Part shown: piece after piece, positions 25,565-34,516 of the stretch
How the letters are laid out: each line of letters begins with the position of its first letter
How positions within the stretch are numbered: the stretch's first letter is position 1
Assembly: GCF_017639205.1 (NCBI RefSeq)
Contig: NZ_CP071139.1
Coordinates: 5,023,001-5,087,000 of the forward strand
DNA from: Streptomyces nojiriensis
GTDB taxonomy: Bacteria > Actinomycetota > Actinomycetes > Streptomycetales > Streptomycetaceae
Direction: 5' to 3'
DNA: 64,000 bases
Made by a program: the position numbers and the translations under genes
The notes under the pieces: generated by a model
The model's database searches: none
What the model was told of the DNA's origin: nothing
What the model saw: the letters and a program-made list of their open reading frames with translations, nothing else

Positions 25565-25899
25565 GCCGGGACCGGGGTTCGGCCACGGTCTGGGCGGCAC
25601 TGGTGGCGACGGTGCTGGGCGCGGTGTTCGGCGGGGTGCTGCTGCTCGGCCAGGCCGTCGTGGCCCGCCACCGGGCGGCGGCCGCCGCCGACCTGGCGGC
25701 GCTCGCGGCGGCGGCCACCTGGGCACACGGGCCGGAGACGGCGTGCGCGGCGGCCCTGCGGGTGGCCCGGGCGCAGGGTGCGGCGCTCGGCGGGTGCCTG
25801 CTCCGGGGCGAGGTCGCCGAGGTCACCGCCCGGGTCGCGGCGGGCCCGTTCACCGCGGCGATCCGGGCCCGGGCGGGCCCGCCCGGGCCGCCGGACTGA
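25561..25899 (+). CDS. Rv3654c-like TadE-like protein (helicase/secretion neighbourhood)
   Basis: A 112-residue minor pilin/secreted protein. RGSATVWAALVATVLGAVFGGVLLLG is the N-terminal helix with the prepilin-like Gly, and the tail has two Cys. The family is known by its position between Tad genes and a DEAD-box helicase, and that helicase gene follows here on the opposite strand. Its GTG overlaps the tadE stop by four bases. It closes the Tad operon. Confidence 0.82.
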   Translation: MSRDRGSATVWAALVATVLGAVFGGVLLLGQAVVARHRAAAAADLAALAAAATWAHGPETACAAALRVARAQGAALGGCLLRGEVAEVTARVAAGPFTAAIRARAGPPGPPD

Positions 25900-25961
25900 G
25901 GCCCCGGGGGCCGGGGGCGGGCCAGGGGCCGGAAGCCCGGGTCCGGGGCCGCCGGGGCCCG

Positions 25962-28457
25962 TCAGGCCTCGGAGGCCTCGGCGGGGGTGGCGGGTGCGGG
26001 TGGTGCGGCCGGGGATTCGGAGAGGAGGCGGGTGAGGAGGCGGATGGCGCCGCGCTTGTGCAGGGGCTCGTTGCCGTTGCCGCACTTGGGGGACTGGATG
26101 CAGGAAGGGCAGCCGGCCTCGCACTCGCAGGCCGCGATCGCATCGCGGGTCGCCGTCAGCCACGCGCGGGCGGTGCCGAAGGCGCGCTCCGCGAAGCCGG
26201 CGCCGCCGGGGTGGCCGTCGTAGACGAAGACCGTGGGGAGGAGGGTGTCGGGATGCAGCGGCACGGAGACGCCGCCGATGTCCCAGCGGTCGCAGGTGGC
26301 GAACAGCGGCAGCATGCCGATGGAGGCGTGCTCGGCGGCGTGCAGGGCGCCGCCCAGGATCTCCGGGTTGATCCGGGCCTCGTCGAGCTGGTCCTCGGTC
26401 ACCGTCCACCACACGGCCCGGGTGCGCAGGGTGCGGGGCGGCAGGTCGAGCTTGGTCTCGCCCAGCACCTCGCCGGTGATCAGCTTGCGGCGCAGATAGG
26501 AGACGACCTGGTTGGTGACCTCGACGGAGCCGAAGCAGAGCCGGGCCGAGCCCCACGGGATCTCGGTCTCGGTCTCCAGGACGGAGATGGAGGTGGTGTC
26601 ACGGGCCGTGGTGGAGAAGGGCGGGTCCGCCTGCTCCACGAGGGCCGCCGAATCCTCCAGGTCCAGGTGCTTCACGAGATACGTGCGGCCCTGGTGGAGG
26701 TGGACGGCCCCCTCGTGGACGGCGGTGTGGGCCGCCGACTCGTCGACCGTACCCAGCAGCCGGCCGGTCGAGGCCTCGACGATCTGCACCGGGCGGCCGC
26801 CGCCGCCCCGGATGTCGGTCAGGTCCGAGGCCCGTTCCCGGCGGGTCCAGTGCCAGGCGGTCGCCCGGCGGCGCAGCAGCTTCGCCGCCTCGAGCTGGGG
26901 AAGGAGGTCCTCGGTCGCCGGGCCGAAGAGTTCCAGGTCCGCGTCGGTCAGCGGTAGCTCCGCCGCCGCCGCGCACAGGTGGGGGGCGAGGACGTACGGG
27001 TTGTCGGGGTCCAGGACGGTGGCCTCCACCGGCTGCTGGAACAGCGCCTCCGGGTGGTGCACGAGGTAGGTGTCCAGCGGGTCGTCCCGGGCGATCAGCA
27101 CGGCCAAGGCGCCCTGGCCCGAGCGCCCCGCGCGGCCCGCCTGCTGCCACAGGGAGGCCCTCGTACCGGGGTAGCCGGTGATCAGGACGGCGTCCAGGCC
27201 GGAGACGTCCACACCGAGCTCCAGGGCCGTCGTGGCGGCCAGTCCGAGCAGCTCGCCGGAGTGCAGGGCCCGCTCCAGGGCCCGGCGCTCCTCGGGGAGG
27301 TAGCCGCCCCGGTAGGCGGCGACCCGGCGGGCCAGGGACCGGTCGACCGACGCGAGCCGTTCCTGGGTGATCACGGAGATCAGCTCGGCGCCGCGCCGGG
27401 AGCGGACGAAGGCGACCGTGCGGACCCCCTGGACCACCAGGTCGGTCAGCAGGTCGGCCGTCTCGGCGGTGGCCGTGCGGCGTACGGGCGCGCCCTTCTC
27501 GCCGCGCAGCTCGGTGAGCAGCGGCGGCTCCCAGAGGGCGAAGACCACCTCGCCCCGCGGTGAGGCGTCGTCGGTGATCTCGATCACCCGTACGCCGGTC
27601 AGCCGGGACGCGGCCGCCGCCGGGTCGCTCGCGGTGGCGGAGGCCAGCAGGAAGACGGGTTCCGCGCCGTAGCGGGCGCACAGCCGCCGCAGCCGGCGCA
27701 GCACCTGTGCCACGTGGGAGCCGAAGACCCCGCGGTAGGTGTGGCACTCGTCGATCACGACGTAGCGCAGGGCCCGCAGGAAGGAGGACCAGCGCGGGTG
27801 GGCCGGGAGGATCCCGCGGTGCAGCATGTCGGGGTTGGTCAGGACGTAGTTCGCGTACTGGCGGACCCATTCGCGTTCCTCGACGGGCGTGTCCCCGTCG
27901 TAGACCGCGGGACGCACGGCGTTGCCCAGCGGGGCGGCCAGTTCCCGTACGGCACGCCGCTGGTCGGCCGCCAGGGCCTTGGTGGGGGCCAGGTACAGGG
28001 CGGTCGCGCCCCTGCCGTTCGGGGCCTCGGCGCCGTCCGCGAGCGCGGAGAGCACGGGCGCGAGGTAGGCGAGGGACTTGCCCGAGGCGGTTCCGGTGGC
28101 CACGACCACGGACGTGCCGTCGAGGGCGAGCTCGGCCGCCGCGGCCTGGTGTTCCCACGGATGGTCGATTCCGGCCGATCCGATCGCGGCTACGACGTCT
28201 GTTCGGATGCGGTCCGGCCAGACTGCATGACGACCCGCCCGAGGGGGCAAGTGCTCCGTATGAGTGATGTGCGCAGCACGGGAAGGCCCCCGTGACAGGC
28301 GGTCCAGGACCGTGTCGGGGGTGGGTCGTGGGTCCGTGGGTGCCGTGGGCCGTCCGGGACCAGATGTGTTGGCCATCGGAACCGAGTGTGTCACCGGCGT
28401 GCGGGACAATGGTCCGAAGGCGTCGTGCGCGCCTGCCGGTAAGTGATTGAATGCCAT
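25962..28457 (-). CDS. MrfA/YprA-like DEAD-box helicase with DUF1998
   Basis: An 831-residue superfamily 2 helicase. The Walker A is VVATGTASGKSLAY, the DEAH-type box is VIDECHTYRG, and motif VI sits in WQQAGRAGRSGQ. The C-terminal DUF1998 region has a cysteine cluster (CECEAGCPSC, then PKCGN). B. subtilis MrfA, with the same layout, repairs mitomycin-induced DNA damage in a UvrABC-independent pathway, so a repair role is likely. I chose the ATG at 28457 (MAFNHLPAG), with GAGGGA upstream. The gene is divergent from bldG, 70 bp apart, and convergent with the Tad operon. Confidence 0.88.
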   Translation of the reverse strand: MAFNHLPAGAHDAFGPLSRTPVTHSVPMANTSGPGRPTAPTDPRPTPDTVLDRLSRGPSRAAHITHTEHLPPRAGRHAVWPDRIRTDVVAAIGSAGIDHPWEHQAAAAELALDGTSVVVATGTASGKSLAYLAPVLSALADGAEAPNGRGATALYLAPTKALAADQRRAVRELAAPLGNAVRPAVYDGDTPVEEREWVRQYANYVLTNPDMLHRGILPAHPRWSSFLRALRYVVIDECHTYRGVFGSHVAQVLRRLRRLCARYGAEPVFLLASATASDPAAAASRLTGVRVIEITDDASPRGEVVFALWEPPLLTELRGEKGAPVRRTATAETADLLTDLVVQGVRTVAFVRSRRGAELISVITQERLASVDRSLARRVAAYRGGYLPEERRALERALHSGELLGLAATTALELGVDVSGLDAVLITGYPGTRASLWQQAGRAGRSGQGALAVLIARDDPLDTYLVHHPEALFQQPVEATVLDPDNPYVLAPHLCAAAAELPLTDADLELFGPATEDLLPQLEAAKLLRRRATAWHWTRRERASDLTDIRGGGGRPVQIVEASTGRLLGTVDESAAHTAVHEGAVHLHQGRTYLVKHLDLEDSAALVEQADPPFSTTARDTTSISVLETETEIPWGSARLCFGSVEVTNQVVSYLRRKLITGEVLGETKLDLPPRTLRTRAVWWTVTEDQLDEARINPEILGGALHAAEHASIGMLPLFATCDRWDIGGVSVPLHPDTLLPTVFVYDGHPGGAGFAERAFGTARAWLTATRDAIAACECEAGCPSCIQSPKCGNGNEPLHKRGAIRLLTRLLSESPAAPPAPATPAEASEA

Positions 28458-28527
28458 CGCGGCAGCCATTCCCTCGCCTACCTTCGGGTGAGGGGGCGTC
28501 GCTCGATAGCAAGGTGCTGGAGGATCC

Positions 28528-28869
28528 GTGGACCTGTCCCTGTCGACTCGCACTGTCGGCGACCGTACGGTCGTGGAGGTCGGTGGCGAGATTGATGTGT
28601 ATACCGCGCCCAAGCTGCGCGAGCAGTTGGTCGAGTTGGTGAACGACGGCAGCTACCACCTGGTTGTCGACATGGAGCGGGTGGACTTCCTCGACTCCAC
28701 CGGCCTCGGTGTGCTGGTGGGAGGCCTCAAGCGCGTCCGTGCGCACGAGGGCTCGCTCCGTCTGGTGTGCAACCAGGAGCGCATCCTGAAGATCTTCCGC
28801 ATCACCGGTCTGACCAAGGTGTTTCCGATCCACACCACGGTGGAAGACGCCGTCAACGCCACCGACTGA
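28528..28869 (+). CDS. bldG: Anti-sigma factor antagonist BldG
   Basis: A 113-residue STAS-domain protein of the SpoIIAA family. DFLDSTGLGVLV holds the phosphorylation site at Ser57. Length and sequence match S. coelicolor BldG, which is required for aerial mycelium and antibiotics and acts through phosphorylation by anti-sigma kinases. The GTG start has GGAGG five bases upstream. A partner anti-sigma-like gene follows after 122 bp. A stem-loop between them fits the known mixture of mono- and bicistronic bldG transcripts in S. coelicolor. Confidence 0.97.
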   Translation: MDLSLSTRTVGDRTVVEVGGEIDVYTAPKLREQLVELVNDGSYHLVVDMERVDFLDSTGLGVLVGGLKRVRAHEGSLRLVCNQERILKIFRITGLTKVFPIHTTVEDAVNATD

Positions 28870-28913
28870 CGGCTCCGCGCGGCCCCCTGCAGCCTCCGGG
28901 CGGCAGGGAGCCG
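28870..28913 (+). terminator. Stem-loop between bldG and its partner (possible attenuator)
   Basis: CGGCT (28870-28874) pairs with AGCCG (28909-28913), and inside it CCCTGC (28885-28890) pairs with GCAGGG (28903-28908). It begins directly after the bldG stop and has no U-tract, so partial termination is more likely than complete. Confidence 0.45.
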
Positions 28914-28991
28914 ACAAGGAGAGCGGGGGTACCGGGTCATGGATGGCCCGGGCCCCTGTCAAGGCACGCCCGTAGTCCGAGGGGGATGCGC

Positions 28992-29432
28992 ATGGCCACC
29001 GTTGAACTGCGCTTCAGCGCCCAGCCCGAACACGTCCGGACGGCCCGCCTGGTCGCGGCCGCCGTGGCGCGCAGGGTCGGCGTGGAGGAAGCCGTCCTCG
29101 ACGAGGTCCGCCTCGCCGTGGGTGAGGCCTGTTCCCGTGCCGTCGGACTCCATCGGAGCAACGGACTGACCGCGCCCGTCCGGGTGGTGCTGACCGAGGA
29201 GGACAAGACGTTCTCCATCGAGGTCGGCGACGAGGTCCCCGGGCCCTCCGGCAGCGCGGCCGACGCGGTACCCGGCATCACCGCCGTCCTGGAGTCCGAA
29301 GGCGAGACCGAGGACGAGATGGGTCTCGCGGTGATCAGCGGGCTCGTCGACGACGTCGAGGTGAGCAGTGGGGAATCGGGCGGGACCATCCGGATGAGCT
29401 GGCCCGTCTCCGGAGTCTCCGAGCTTCCCTGA
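28992..29432 (+). CDS. GHKL anti-sigma-factor-like partner of BldG
   Basis: A 146-residue ATPase-fold protein of the SpoIIAB/RsbW group encoded directly after bldG. The N-box region reads DEVRLAVGEACSRAVGLH. The Asn that normally coordinates magnesium (EAxxN) is Arg here, so kinase activity towards BldG is doubtful. A glycine-bearing GLAVISGLVDD segment follows. In S. coelicolor the equivalent protein binds BldG. I chose the ATG at 28992 over one two codons earlier, because the GAGGGGG upstream is then at normal spacing. Confidence 0.85.
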   Translation: MATVELRFSAQPEHVRTARLVAAAVARRVGVEEAVLDEVRLAVGEACSRAVGLHRSNGLTAPVRVVLTEEDKTFSIEVGDEVPGPSGSAADAVPGITAVLESEGETEDEMGLAVISGLVDDVEVSSGESGGTIRMSWPVSGVSELP

Positions 29433-29485
29433 GATCCACCGCGATCCGCTCCGCGTGCAATCCTTCGTATCTTCGGATCTTTATC

Positions 29486-29511
29486 AAGGCCCTGCTGAGC
29501 AGGGCCTTTTT
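29486..29511 (+). terminator. Strong rho-independent terminator of the bldG operon
   Basis: AAGGCCCTGC (29486-29495) and GCAGGGCCTT (29499-29508) pair perfectly around a 3-base loop, with a run of five Us. This is one of the few classic intrinsic terminators in the window. Confidence 0.93.
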
Positions 29512-29699
29512 CATTTCCCTAGATCAATGATGAGGCGTCAATGCCTTTGTCCCATTACCACTTTCGAGGGTAATGGAGTGACGCGATCTATTGCTGAGGA
29601 GCGAGAGCACGCCAATTGCGTTTCCTGCGCACTGTTTTGATCGGGTCGCGCTCCCTACAATCCGTCCACATCTTGAGCTCATCACGTCAAGGAGGACGA
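29512..29699. promoter_or_regulatory. AT-rich promoter region of hppA
   Basis: Between the bldG terminator and hppA the DNA is less GC-rich. A -10-like TACAAT at 29656-29661 would give a leader of about 32 nt. No -35 hexamer at normal spacing is obvious. No gene is visible. Confidence 0.4.
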
Positions 29700-32102
29700 A
29701 TGACGGGGCTCTTCACCCCTATCGCGCCGGATCGCACCACAGATCTGGCAGCCGCAGTACTCACCGATGACAATCGGCTCATCGTGATCGTCATTGCGGC
29801 CGTGGCACTGGCCGCACTCGTCGTCGCGCAGATCCTGGTCCGCCAGGTCCTCGCCGCCGACGAGGGAACCGACAGCATGAAGAAGATCGCCGCAGCCGTC
29901 CAGGAAGGCGCCAACGCCTATCTCGGCCGGCAGCTGCGCACCCTCGGCATCTTCGCCGTCGTGGTCTTCTTCCTGCTCTTCCTGCTCCCCGCCGACGACT
30001 GGACGCAGCGGGGCGGGCGCTCCGCCTTCTTCCTCGTGGGCGCCGTCTTCTCGGCCGCCACCGGCTACATCGGCATGCGCCTGGCGGTCCGCGCCAACGT
30101 CCGTGTCGCCGCTGCCGCACGCGAGGCCACCCCGGCCGAGGGGGAGCCCGCCAAGGACCTGACCGAGGTCTCCCACAAGGCGATGAAGATCGCCTTCCGG
30201 ACGGGCGGCGTCGTGGGCATGTTCACCGTCGGCCTCGGCCTCTTCGGCGCCTCCTGCGTCGTCCTGGTCTACGCCGCCGACGCCCCCAAGGTCCTGGAGG
30301 GCTTCGGTCTCGGCGCCGCCCTGATCGCGATGTTCATGCGCGTGGGCGGCGGAATCTTCACCAAGGCCGCCGACGTCGGCGCCGACCTGGTCGGCAAGGT
30401 CGAGCAGGGCATTCCGGAGGACGACCCGCGCAATGCCGCGACCATCGCCGACAACGTGGGCGACAACGTCGGAGACTGCGCCGGAATGGCGGCCGACCTC
30501 TTCGAGTCCTACGCCGTCACCCTGGTGGCCGCGCTCATCCTGGGCAAGGCCGCCTTCGGCGACCTTGGCCTCGCCTTCCCGCTGATCGTGCCCGCGATCG
30601 GCGTCATCACCGCGATGATCGGCATCTTCGCGGTCTCCCCGCGCCGCAGCGACCGCAGCGGCATGACCGCCATCAACCGCGGGTTCTTCATCTCCGCCGT
30701 GATCTCCCTGGCGCTGGTCGCGATCGCCGTCTACGCCTACCTGCCGGCCACCTACAAGGAGCTCGTCGGCGTCGAGAACCCGGCGATCACCAACCACACC
30801 GGTGACCCGCGGATCCTGGCCGTCGTCGCCGTCGCCATCGGCATCGTGCTCGCGGCCCTGATCCAGCAGCTGACCGGCTACTTCACCGAGACCAACCGGC
30901 GCCCCGTCCGGGACATCGGCAAGTCCTCCCTGACCGGCGCGGCCACCGTCGTCCTCGCCGGAATCTCGGTGGGCCTGGAGTCCGCCGTCTACACGGCTCT
31001 GCTCATCGGCCTGGGCGTCTACGGGGCGTTCCTGCTCGGCGGCACGTCGATCCTGCTCGCGCTCTTCGCGGTGGCCCTGGCCGGCACCGGCCTGCTCACC
31101 ACCGTCGGCGTCATCGTCGCCATGGACACCTTCGGGCCCGTCTCCGACAACGCCCAGGGCATCGCGGAGATGTCCGGCGACGTCGAGGGCGCCGGTGCGC
31201 AGGTCCTGACCGACCTGGACGCCGTGGGCAACACCACGAAGGCCATCACCAAGGGCATCGCCATCGCCACGGCGGTGCTCGCCGCGGCGGCGCTGTTCGG
31301 CTCGTACAACGACGCGATCGCCACCGCGGTCAAGGAGGTCGGCGCAAAGGCCGGGGAGATGAACCTCAGCCTGGACATCGCACAGCCCAACAACCTCGTC
31401 GGGCTGATCCTGGGCGCGGCCGTCGTGTTCCTGTTCTCGGGCCTCGCCATCAACGCCGTCTCCCGCTCCGCGGGCGCCGTCGTCTACGAGGTGCGCCGCC
31501 AGTTCCGCGAGCACCCCGGGATCATGGACTACACCGAGAAGCCCGAGTACGGGCGAGTCGTCGACATCTGCACCAAGGACGCGCTGCGCGAGCTCGCCAC
31601 CCCCGGCCTGCTCGCCGTGCTCACCCCCATCGCCGTGGGCTTCTCCCTCGGTGTGGGCGCGCTCGGCGCCTTCCTCGCCGGCGCCATCGGTACGGGCACC
31701 CTGATGGCGGTCTTCCTCGCCAACTCCGGTGGCGCGTGGGACAACGCGAAGAAGCTCGTCGAGGACGGCCACCACGGCGGCAAGGGCAGCGAGGCCCATG
31801 CCGCGGTCGTCATCGGCGACACGGTCGGCGACCCGTTCAAGGACACCGCCGGACCGGCGATCAACCCGCTGCTCAAGGTCATGAACCTGGTGGCGCTGCT
31901 GATCGCCCCCGCGGTCGTGCAGTTCAGCTACGGCGGGGACAGCAGCCCGGTCGTGCGGGCGGTCGTCGCGGTCCTCGCGATCGGGGTCATCATCGCCGCG
32001 GTCTACATCTCCAAGCGCCGCGGCATCGCCGTCGGCGACGAGACCGAGGGCGGAGCCGCCGAGCGGGTGGCCCAGTCGGCCGACCCCGCGACGGTCTCCT
32101 GA
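29700..32102 (+). CDS. hppA: K+-insensitive proton-pumping pyrophosphatase
   Basis: An 800-residue integral membrane pump using pyrophosphate hydrolysis to export H+. It has about 16 hydrophobic segments and the catalytic DVGADLVGKVE loop with NVGDNVGDCAGMAADLFE. The GNTTK motif (AVGNTTKAITKG) has Lys where K+-dependent enzymes have Ala, placing it in the K+-independent class. A perfect AAGGAGG precedes the ATG at 29700; an upstream in-frame ATG at 29616 lies before the -10-like element. It is single-gene and ends in a clear hairpin. Confidence 0.95.
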   Translation: MTGLFTPIAPDRTTDLAAAVLTDDNRLIVIVIAAVALAALVVAQILVRQVLAADEGTDSMKKIAAAVQEGANAYLGRQLRTLGIFAVVVFFLLFLLPADDWTQRGGRSAFFLVGAVFSAATGYIGMRLAVRANVRVAAAAREATPAEGEPAKDLTEVSHKAMKIAFRTGGVVGMFTVGLGLFGASCVVLVYAADAPKVLEGFGLGAALIAMFMRVGGGIFTKAADVGADLVGKVEQGIPEDDPRNAATIADNVGDNVGDCAGMAADLFESYAVTLVAALILGKAAFGDLGLAFPLIVPAIGVITAMIGIFAVSPRRSDRSGMTAINRGFFISAVISLALVAIAVYAYLPATYKELVGVENPAITNHTGDPRILAVVAVAIGIVLAALIQQLTGYFTETNRRPVRDIGKSSLTGAATVVLAGISVGLESAVYTALLIGLGVYGAFLLGGTSILLALFAVALAGTGLLTTVGVIVAMDTFGPVSDNAQGIAEMSGDVEGAGAQVLTDLDAVGNTTKAITKGIAIATAVLAAAALFGSYNDAIATAVKEVGAKAGEMNLSLDIAQPNNLVGLILGAAVVFLFSGLAINAVSRSAGAVVYEVRRQFREHPGIMDYTEKPEYGRVVDICTKDALRELATPGLLAVLTPIAVGFSLGVGALGAFLAGAIGTGTLMAVFLANSGGAWDNAKKLVEDGHHGGKGSEAHAAVVIGDTVGDPFKDTAGPAINPLLKVMNLVALLIAPAVVQFSYGGDSSPVVRAVVAVLAIGVIIAAVYISKRRGIAVGDETEGGAAERVAQSADPATVS

Positions 32103-32159
32103 CCCGAGGTCCGGCCAGCGGTACGGGCAGGGCCGGGCAGGGCCGGCCGGTACGCCCGA

Positions 32160-32206
32160 AAGGCGGATGGGCGGCGCGGACTCACGCGCCGTCTGTCCGC
32201 CTTTGT
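32160..32206 (+). terminator. Terminator of hppA
   Basis: AAGGCGGA (32160-32167) pairs with TCCGCCTT (32196-32203), and an inner CGGCGCG/CGCGCCG stem (32172-32178 with 32185-32191) extends it. A TTTG follows. Confidence 0.82.
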
Positions 32207-32266
32207 GCGTCTCCGCAGGGTGGGCGTGTATCTTCCGGGCCGAGAGCCTTCGAAGGGACCAATCCG

Positions 32267-32833
32267 GTGAACAAGAAGATCGCGGCCGCGTTGTCGGGCG
32301 GTGCGGCACTGATGCTCGTCCTGTCCGGATGCGGCGGGGACGAGACCGACCAGAAGGCCGGCTCCTGGGCCAAAAAGGTCTGTGACCAGTGGCAGCCCCA
32401 GCTCGAGAAGATCGAAGCGGCCAACCTCGAGATCAAGCGAGTGGCCTCGGAGAGCAGCAAGCCAGACGAGGTCCAGAAGACCGACTCGACGGCGTTCGCG
32501 ACCATGACCGAGTCGTACAAGGCGATGGCGGACGCCCTGCGGTCGGCGGGCGTTCCGCCGGTCAAGAACGGCGCAGCGACCCAGGAGGCGGCGGCCAAGG
32601 GCTTCGAGACGACCTCCACGGGCTACGCCGACCTGAAGGCGAAGACGGACGCCCTCGACCCGCAGGACAAGACGAAGTTCGCCGACGGCCTCAAGGAGGT
32701 CGCGGGCGGGCTCAAGGACGTGACGAAGGGCGGCCAGGAGGCGCTCGCCCAGCTCAAGGCGGGCGGCCTCGGCCCGGCGATCAACGGCCAGAAGGGCTGC
32801 CAGGTCGCGACGGCACCGGCGTCCGCCCAGTAG
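32267..32833 (+). CDS. Small lipoprotein of unknown function
   Basis: A 188-residue exported protein. The GTG at 32267 opens a lipoprotein signal peptide (MNKKIAAAL, then LVLSGC lipobox, Cys at residue 22). The mature part is mostly charged amphipathic helix with conserved-looking Cys39 and a C-terminal Cys (GQKGCQV) that could form a disulfide. No enzymatic motif is visible. It follows the hppA terminator and so has its own promoter. Similar small lipoproteins occur next to this methyltransferase in other Streptomyces. Confidence 0.8.
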   Translation: MNKKIAAALSGGAALMLVLSGCGGDETDQKAGSWAKKVCDQWQPQLEKIEAANLEIKRVASESSKPDEVQKTDSTAFATMTESYKAMADALRSAGVPPVKNGAATQEAAAKGFETTSTGYADLKAKTDALDPQDKTKFADGLKEVAGGLKDVTKGGQEALAQLKAGGLGPAINGQKGCQVATAPASAQ

Positions 32834-32962
32834 GACGGCCGGCCCGCGCGGGCGGTGCCGCGCGCGATACGCCGCTCAGGGCGGCCGGGGTCCCGGAAGG
32901 GGCCGCGGCCGCCCTTTCGCGTCCGCGGGCCCGGTGTGATCGGCAGGACGGGTCCCAGCGGA

Positions 32963-32968
32963 CACAAT
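32963..32968 (+). promoter_or_regulatory. -10 element for a leaderless methyltransferase mRNA
   Basis: CACAAT lies exactly six bases before the GTG at 32975, and no ribosome binding site is present. Confidence 0.4.
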
Positions 32969-32974
32969 GGATGC

Positions 32975-34516
32975 GTGAGTACCACCAGCCTCCCCAAGCC
33001 CGATCGCGCCCCCGAGCTCCGCGCCGCCCTGCTCGCCGCCGGTTTCACCGCCGACGGGCTGCTCGACCTGCTCGGCGCCCCCGCCTACGCCGCGCTGGCC
33101 CGCAGCGAGACCGTCCCCGCCCTGCGCGCCACCCGAGGACCGGGTGACGGAGCGCTCGCGAGCCTGGTCCGGCTGTTCCTGCTCCAGCAGCCGGAGCCGT
33201 ACGTGCGCGCCGCGGAGGCGCTGCCCGTCGAGGCCGCGCTGGCCGACGGCTGGCTGCGGCTGGAGGAGGCCGCCGACGGCGAGGACACGGTGCACGCCAC
33301 CGTCGACGTACGCCCGTACGGCGGCCCGGACGGCGAGGACTGGTTCATCGTCTCGGACCTCGGCTGCTCCGTCGGCGGGGCCGGTGGGATCGGCAGCCGG
33401 GGGCTTCAGCCAGGCACAGCCGTGGTCCTCGGCGTCGGCGGCGCCTCCACCACCCTGGCCGGGATCACCGTCCGCACCCCGGTCGGCTCCGCCCTCGACG
33501 TCGGCACCGGATCCGGAATCCAGGCGCTGCACGCGTCCCGGCACGCCACGCGGGTCACGGCCACCGACGTCAACCCCAGGGCCCTGGAATTCACCCGCCT
33601 GACGCTGGCCCTGTCCGGGGCCCCGGAGGCGGAGCTGCTCACCGGGTCGCTGTTCGAGCCGGTCGGCGAGGCCACGTACGACCTCATCGTGTCGAACCCG
33701 CCGTTCGTGATCTCCCCCGGCGCCAGGCTGACGTACCGGGACGGCGGTATGGGCGGCGACGACCTGTGCCGGACCCTGGTCCAGGAGGCCGGCGCGCGGC
33801 TCAACCCGGGCGGGTACGCGCAGTTCCTCGGCAACTGGCAGCACGTGGAGGGCGAGGACTGGCACGACCGGCTGCGCTCCTGGGTGCCGCGCGGCTGCGA
33901 CGCCTGGATCGTGCAGCGTGACGTGCAGGACGTGACGCAGTACGCGGAGCTGTGGCTGCGCGACGCGGGCGACCACCGGACCGACCCCGCCGAGTACGCG
34001 CGGCGGTACGAGGACTGGCTGGACGAGTTCGAGGCCCGCGGGACCAAGTCCGTCGGATTCGGGTGGATCACTCTGCGCCGGACGGACGCGGCCGAGCCCT
34101 CGATCGTGGTCGAGGAGTGGCCCCACACGGTGGAGCAGCCGCTCGGCGAGGCCGTCCTGGCCCACTTCGCGCGCCAGGACTACCTGCGGCAGCACGACGA
34201 CGCGGCCCTGCTGGAGGCCCATTTCGCGCTGGCCGAGGAAGTGGTCCAGGAGCAGGTCGGCGCGCCCGGCGCGGAGGATCCGGAACATGTCGTGCTCCGG
34301 CAGAACCGCGGGATGCGGCGCGCCACCAAGGTCGACACGGTCGGCGCCGGCTTCGCCGGAGTGTGTGACGGCTCACTGAGCGCGGGCCGGATCCTGGACG
34401 CGATCGCGCAGCTGGTCCAGGAGGATCCGATCGTCCTGCGGGACCGCACTCCGGAGGCCATCCGGCTGCTGGTCGAGCAGGGCTTCCTGGACCCCGTGGC
34501 GGGCCCCGCGCGGTAG
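32975..34516 (+). CDS. Class I SAM-dependent methyltransferase, HemK/RlmG-like
   Basis: A 513-residue methyltransferase. The N-terminal 150 residues are an all-alpha/beta extension (DUF7059-like). The SAM motif is LDVGTGSGIQAL and the catalytic motif IV is VSNPPFVIS, an NPPF/Y sequence found in enzymes methylating an amide or exocyclic amine of protein, DNA or RNA. The C-terminal 180 residues form a further domain specific to actinobacteria. The start at GTG 32975 is supported by the -10 at six bases. The target is unknown. Confidence 0.85.
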   Translation: MSTTSLPKPDRAPELRAALLAAGFTADGLLDLLGAPAYAALARSETVPALRATRGPGDGALASLVRLFLLQQPEPYVRAAEALPVEAALADGWLRLEEAADGEDTVHATVDVRPYGGPDGEDWFIVSDLGCSVGGAGGIGSRGLQPGTAVVLGVGGASTTLAGITVRTPVGSALDVGTGSGIQALHASRHATRVTATDVNPRALEFTRLTLALSGAPEAELLTGSLFEPVGEATYDLIVSNPPFVISPGARLTYRDGGMGGDDLCRTLVQEAGARLNPGGYAQFLGNWQHVEGEDWHDRLRSWVPRGCDAWIVQRDVQDVTQYAELWLRDAGDHRTDPAEYARRYEDWLDEFEARGTKSVGFGWITLRRTDAAEPSIVVEEWPHTVEQPLGEAVLAHFARQDYLRQHDDAALLEAHFALAEEVVQEQVGAPGAEDPEHVVLRQNRGMRRATKVDTVGAGFAGVCDGSLSAGRILDAIAQLVQEDPIVLRDRTPEAIRLLVEQGFLDPVAGPAR

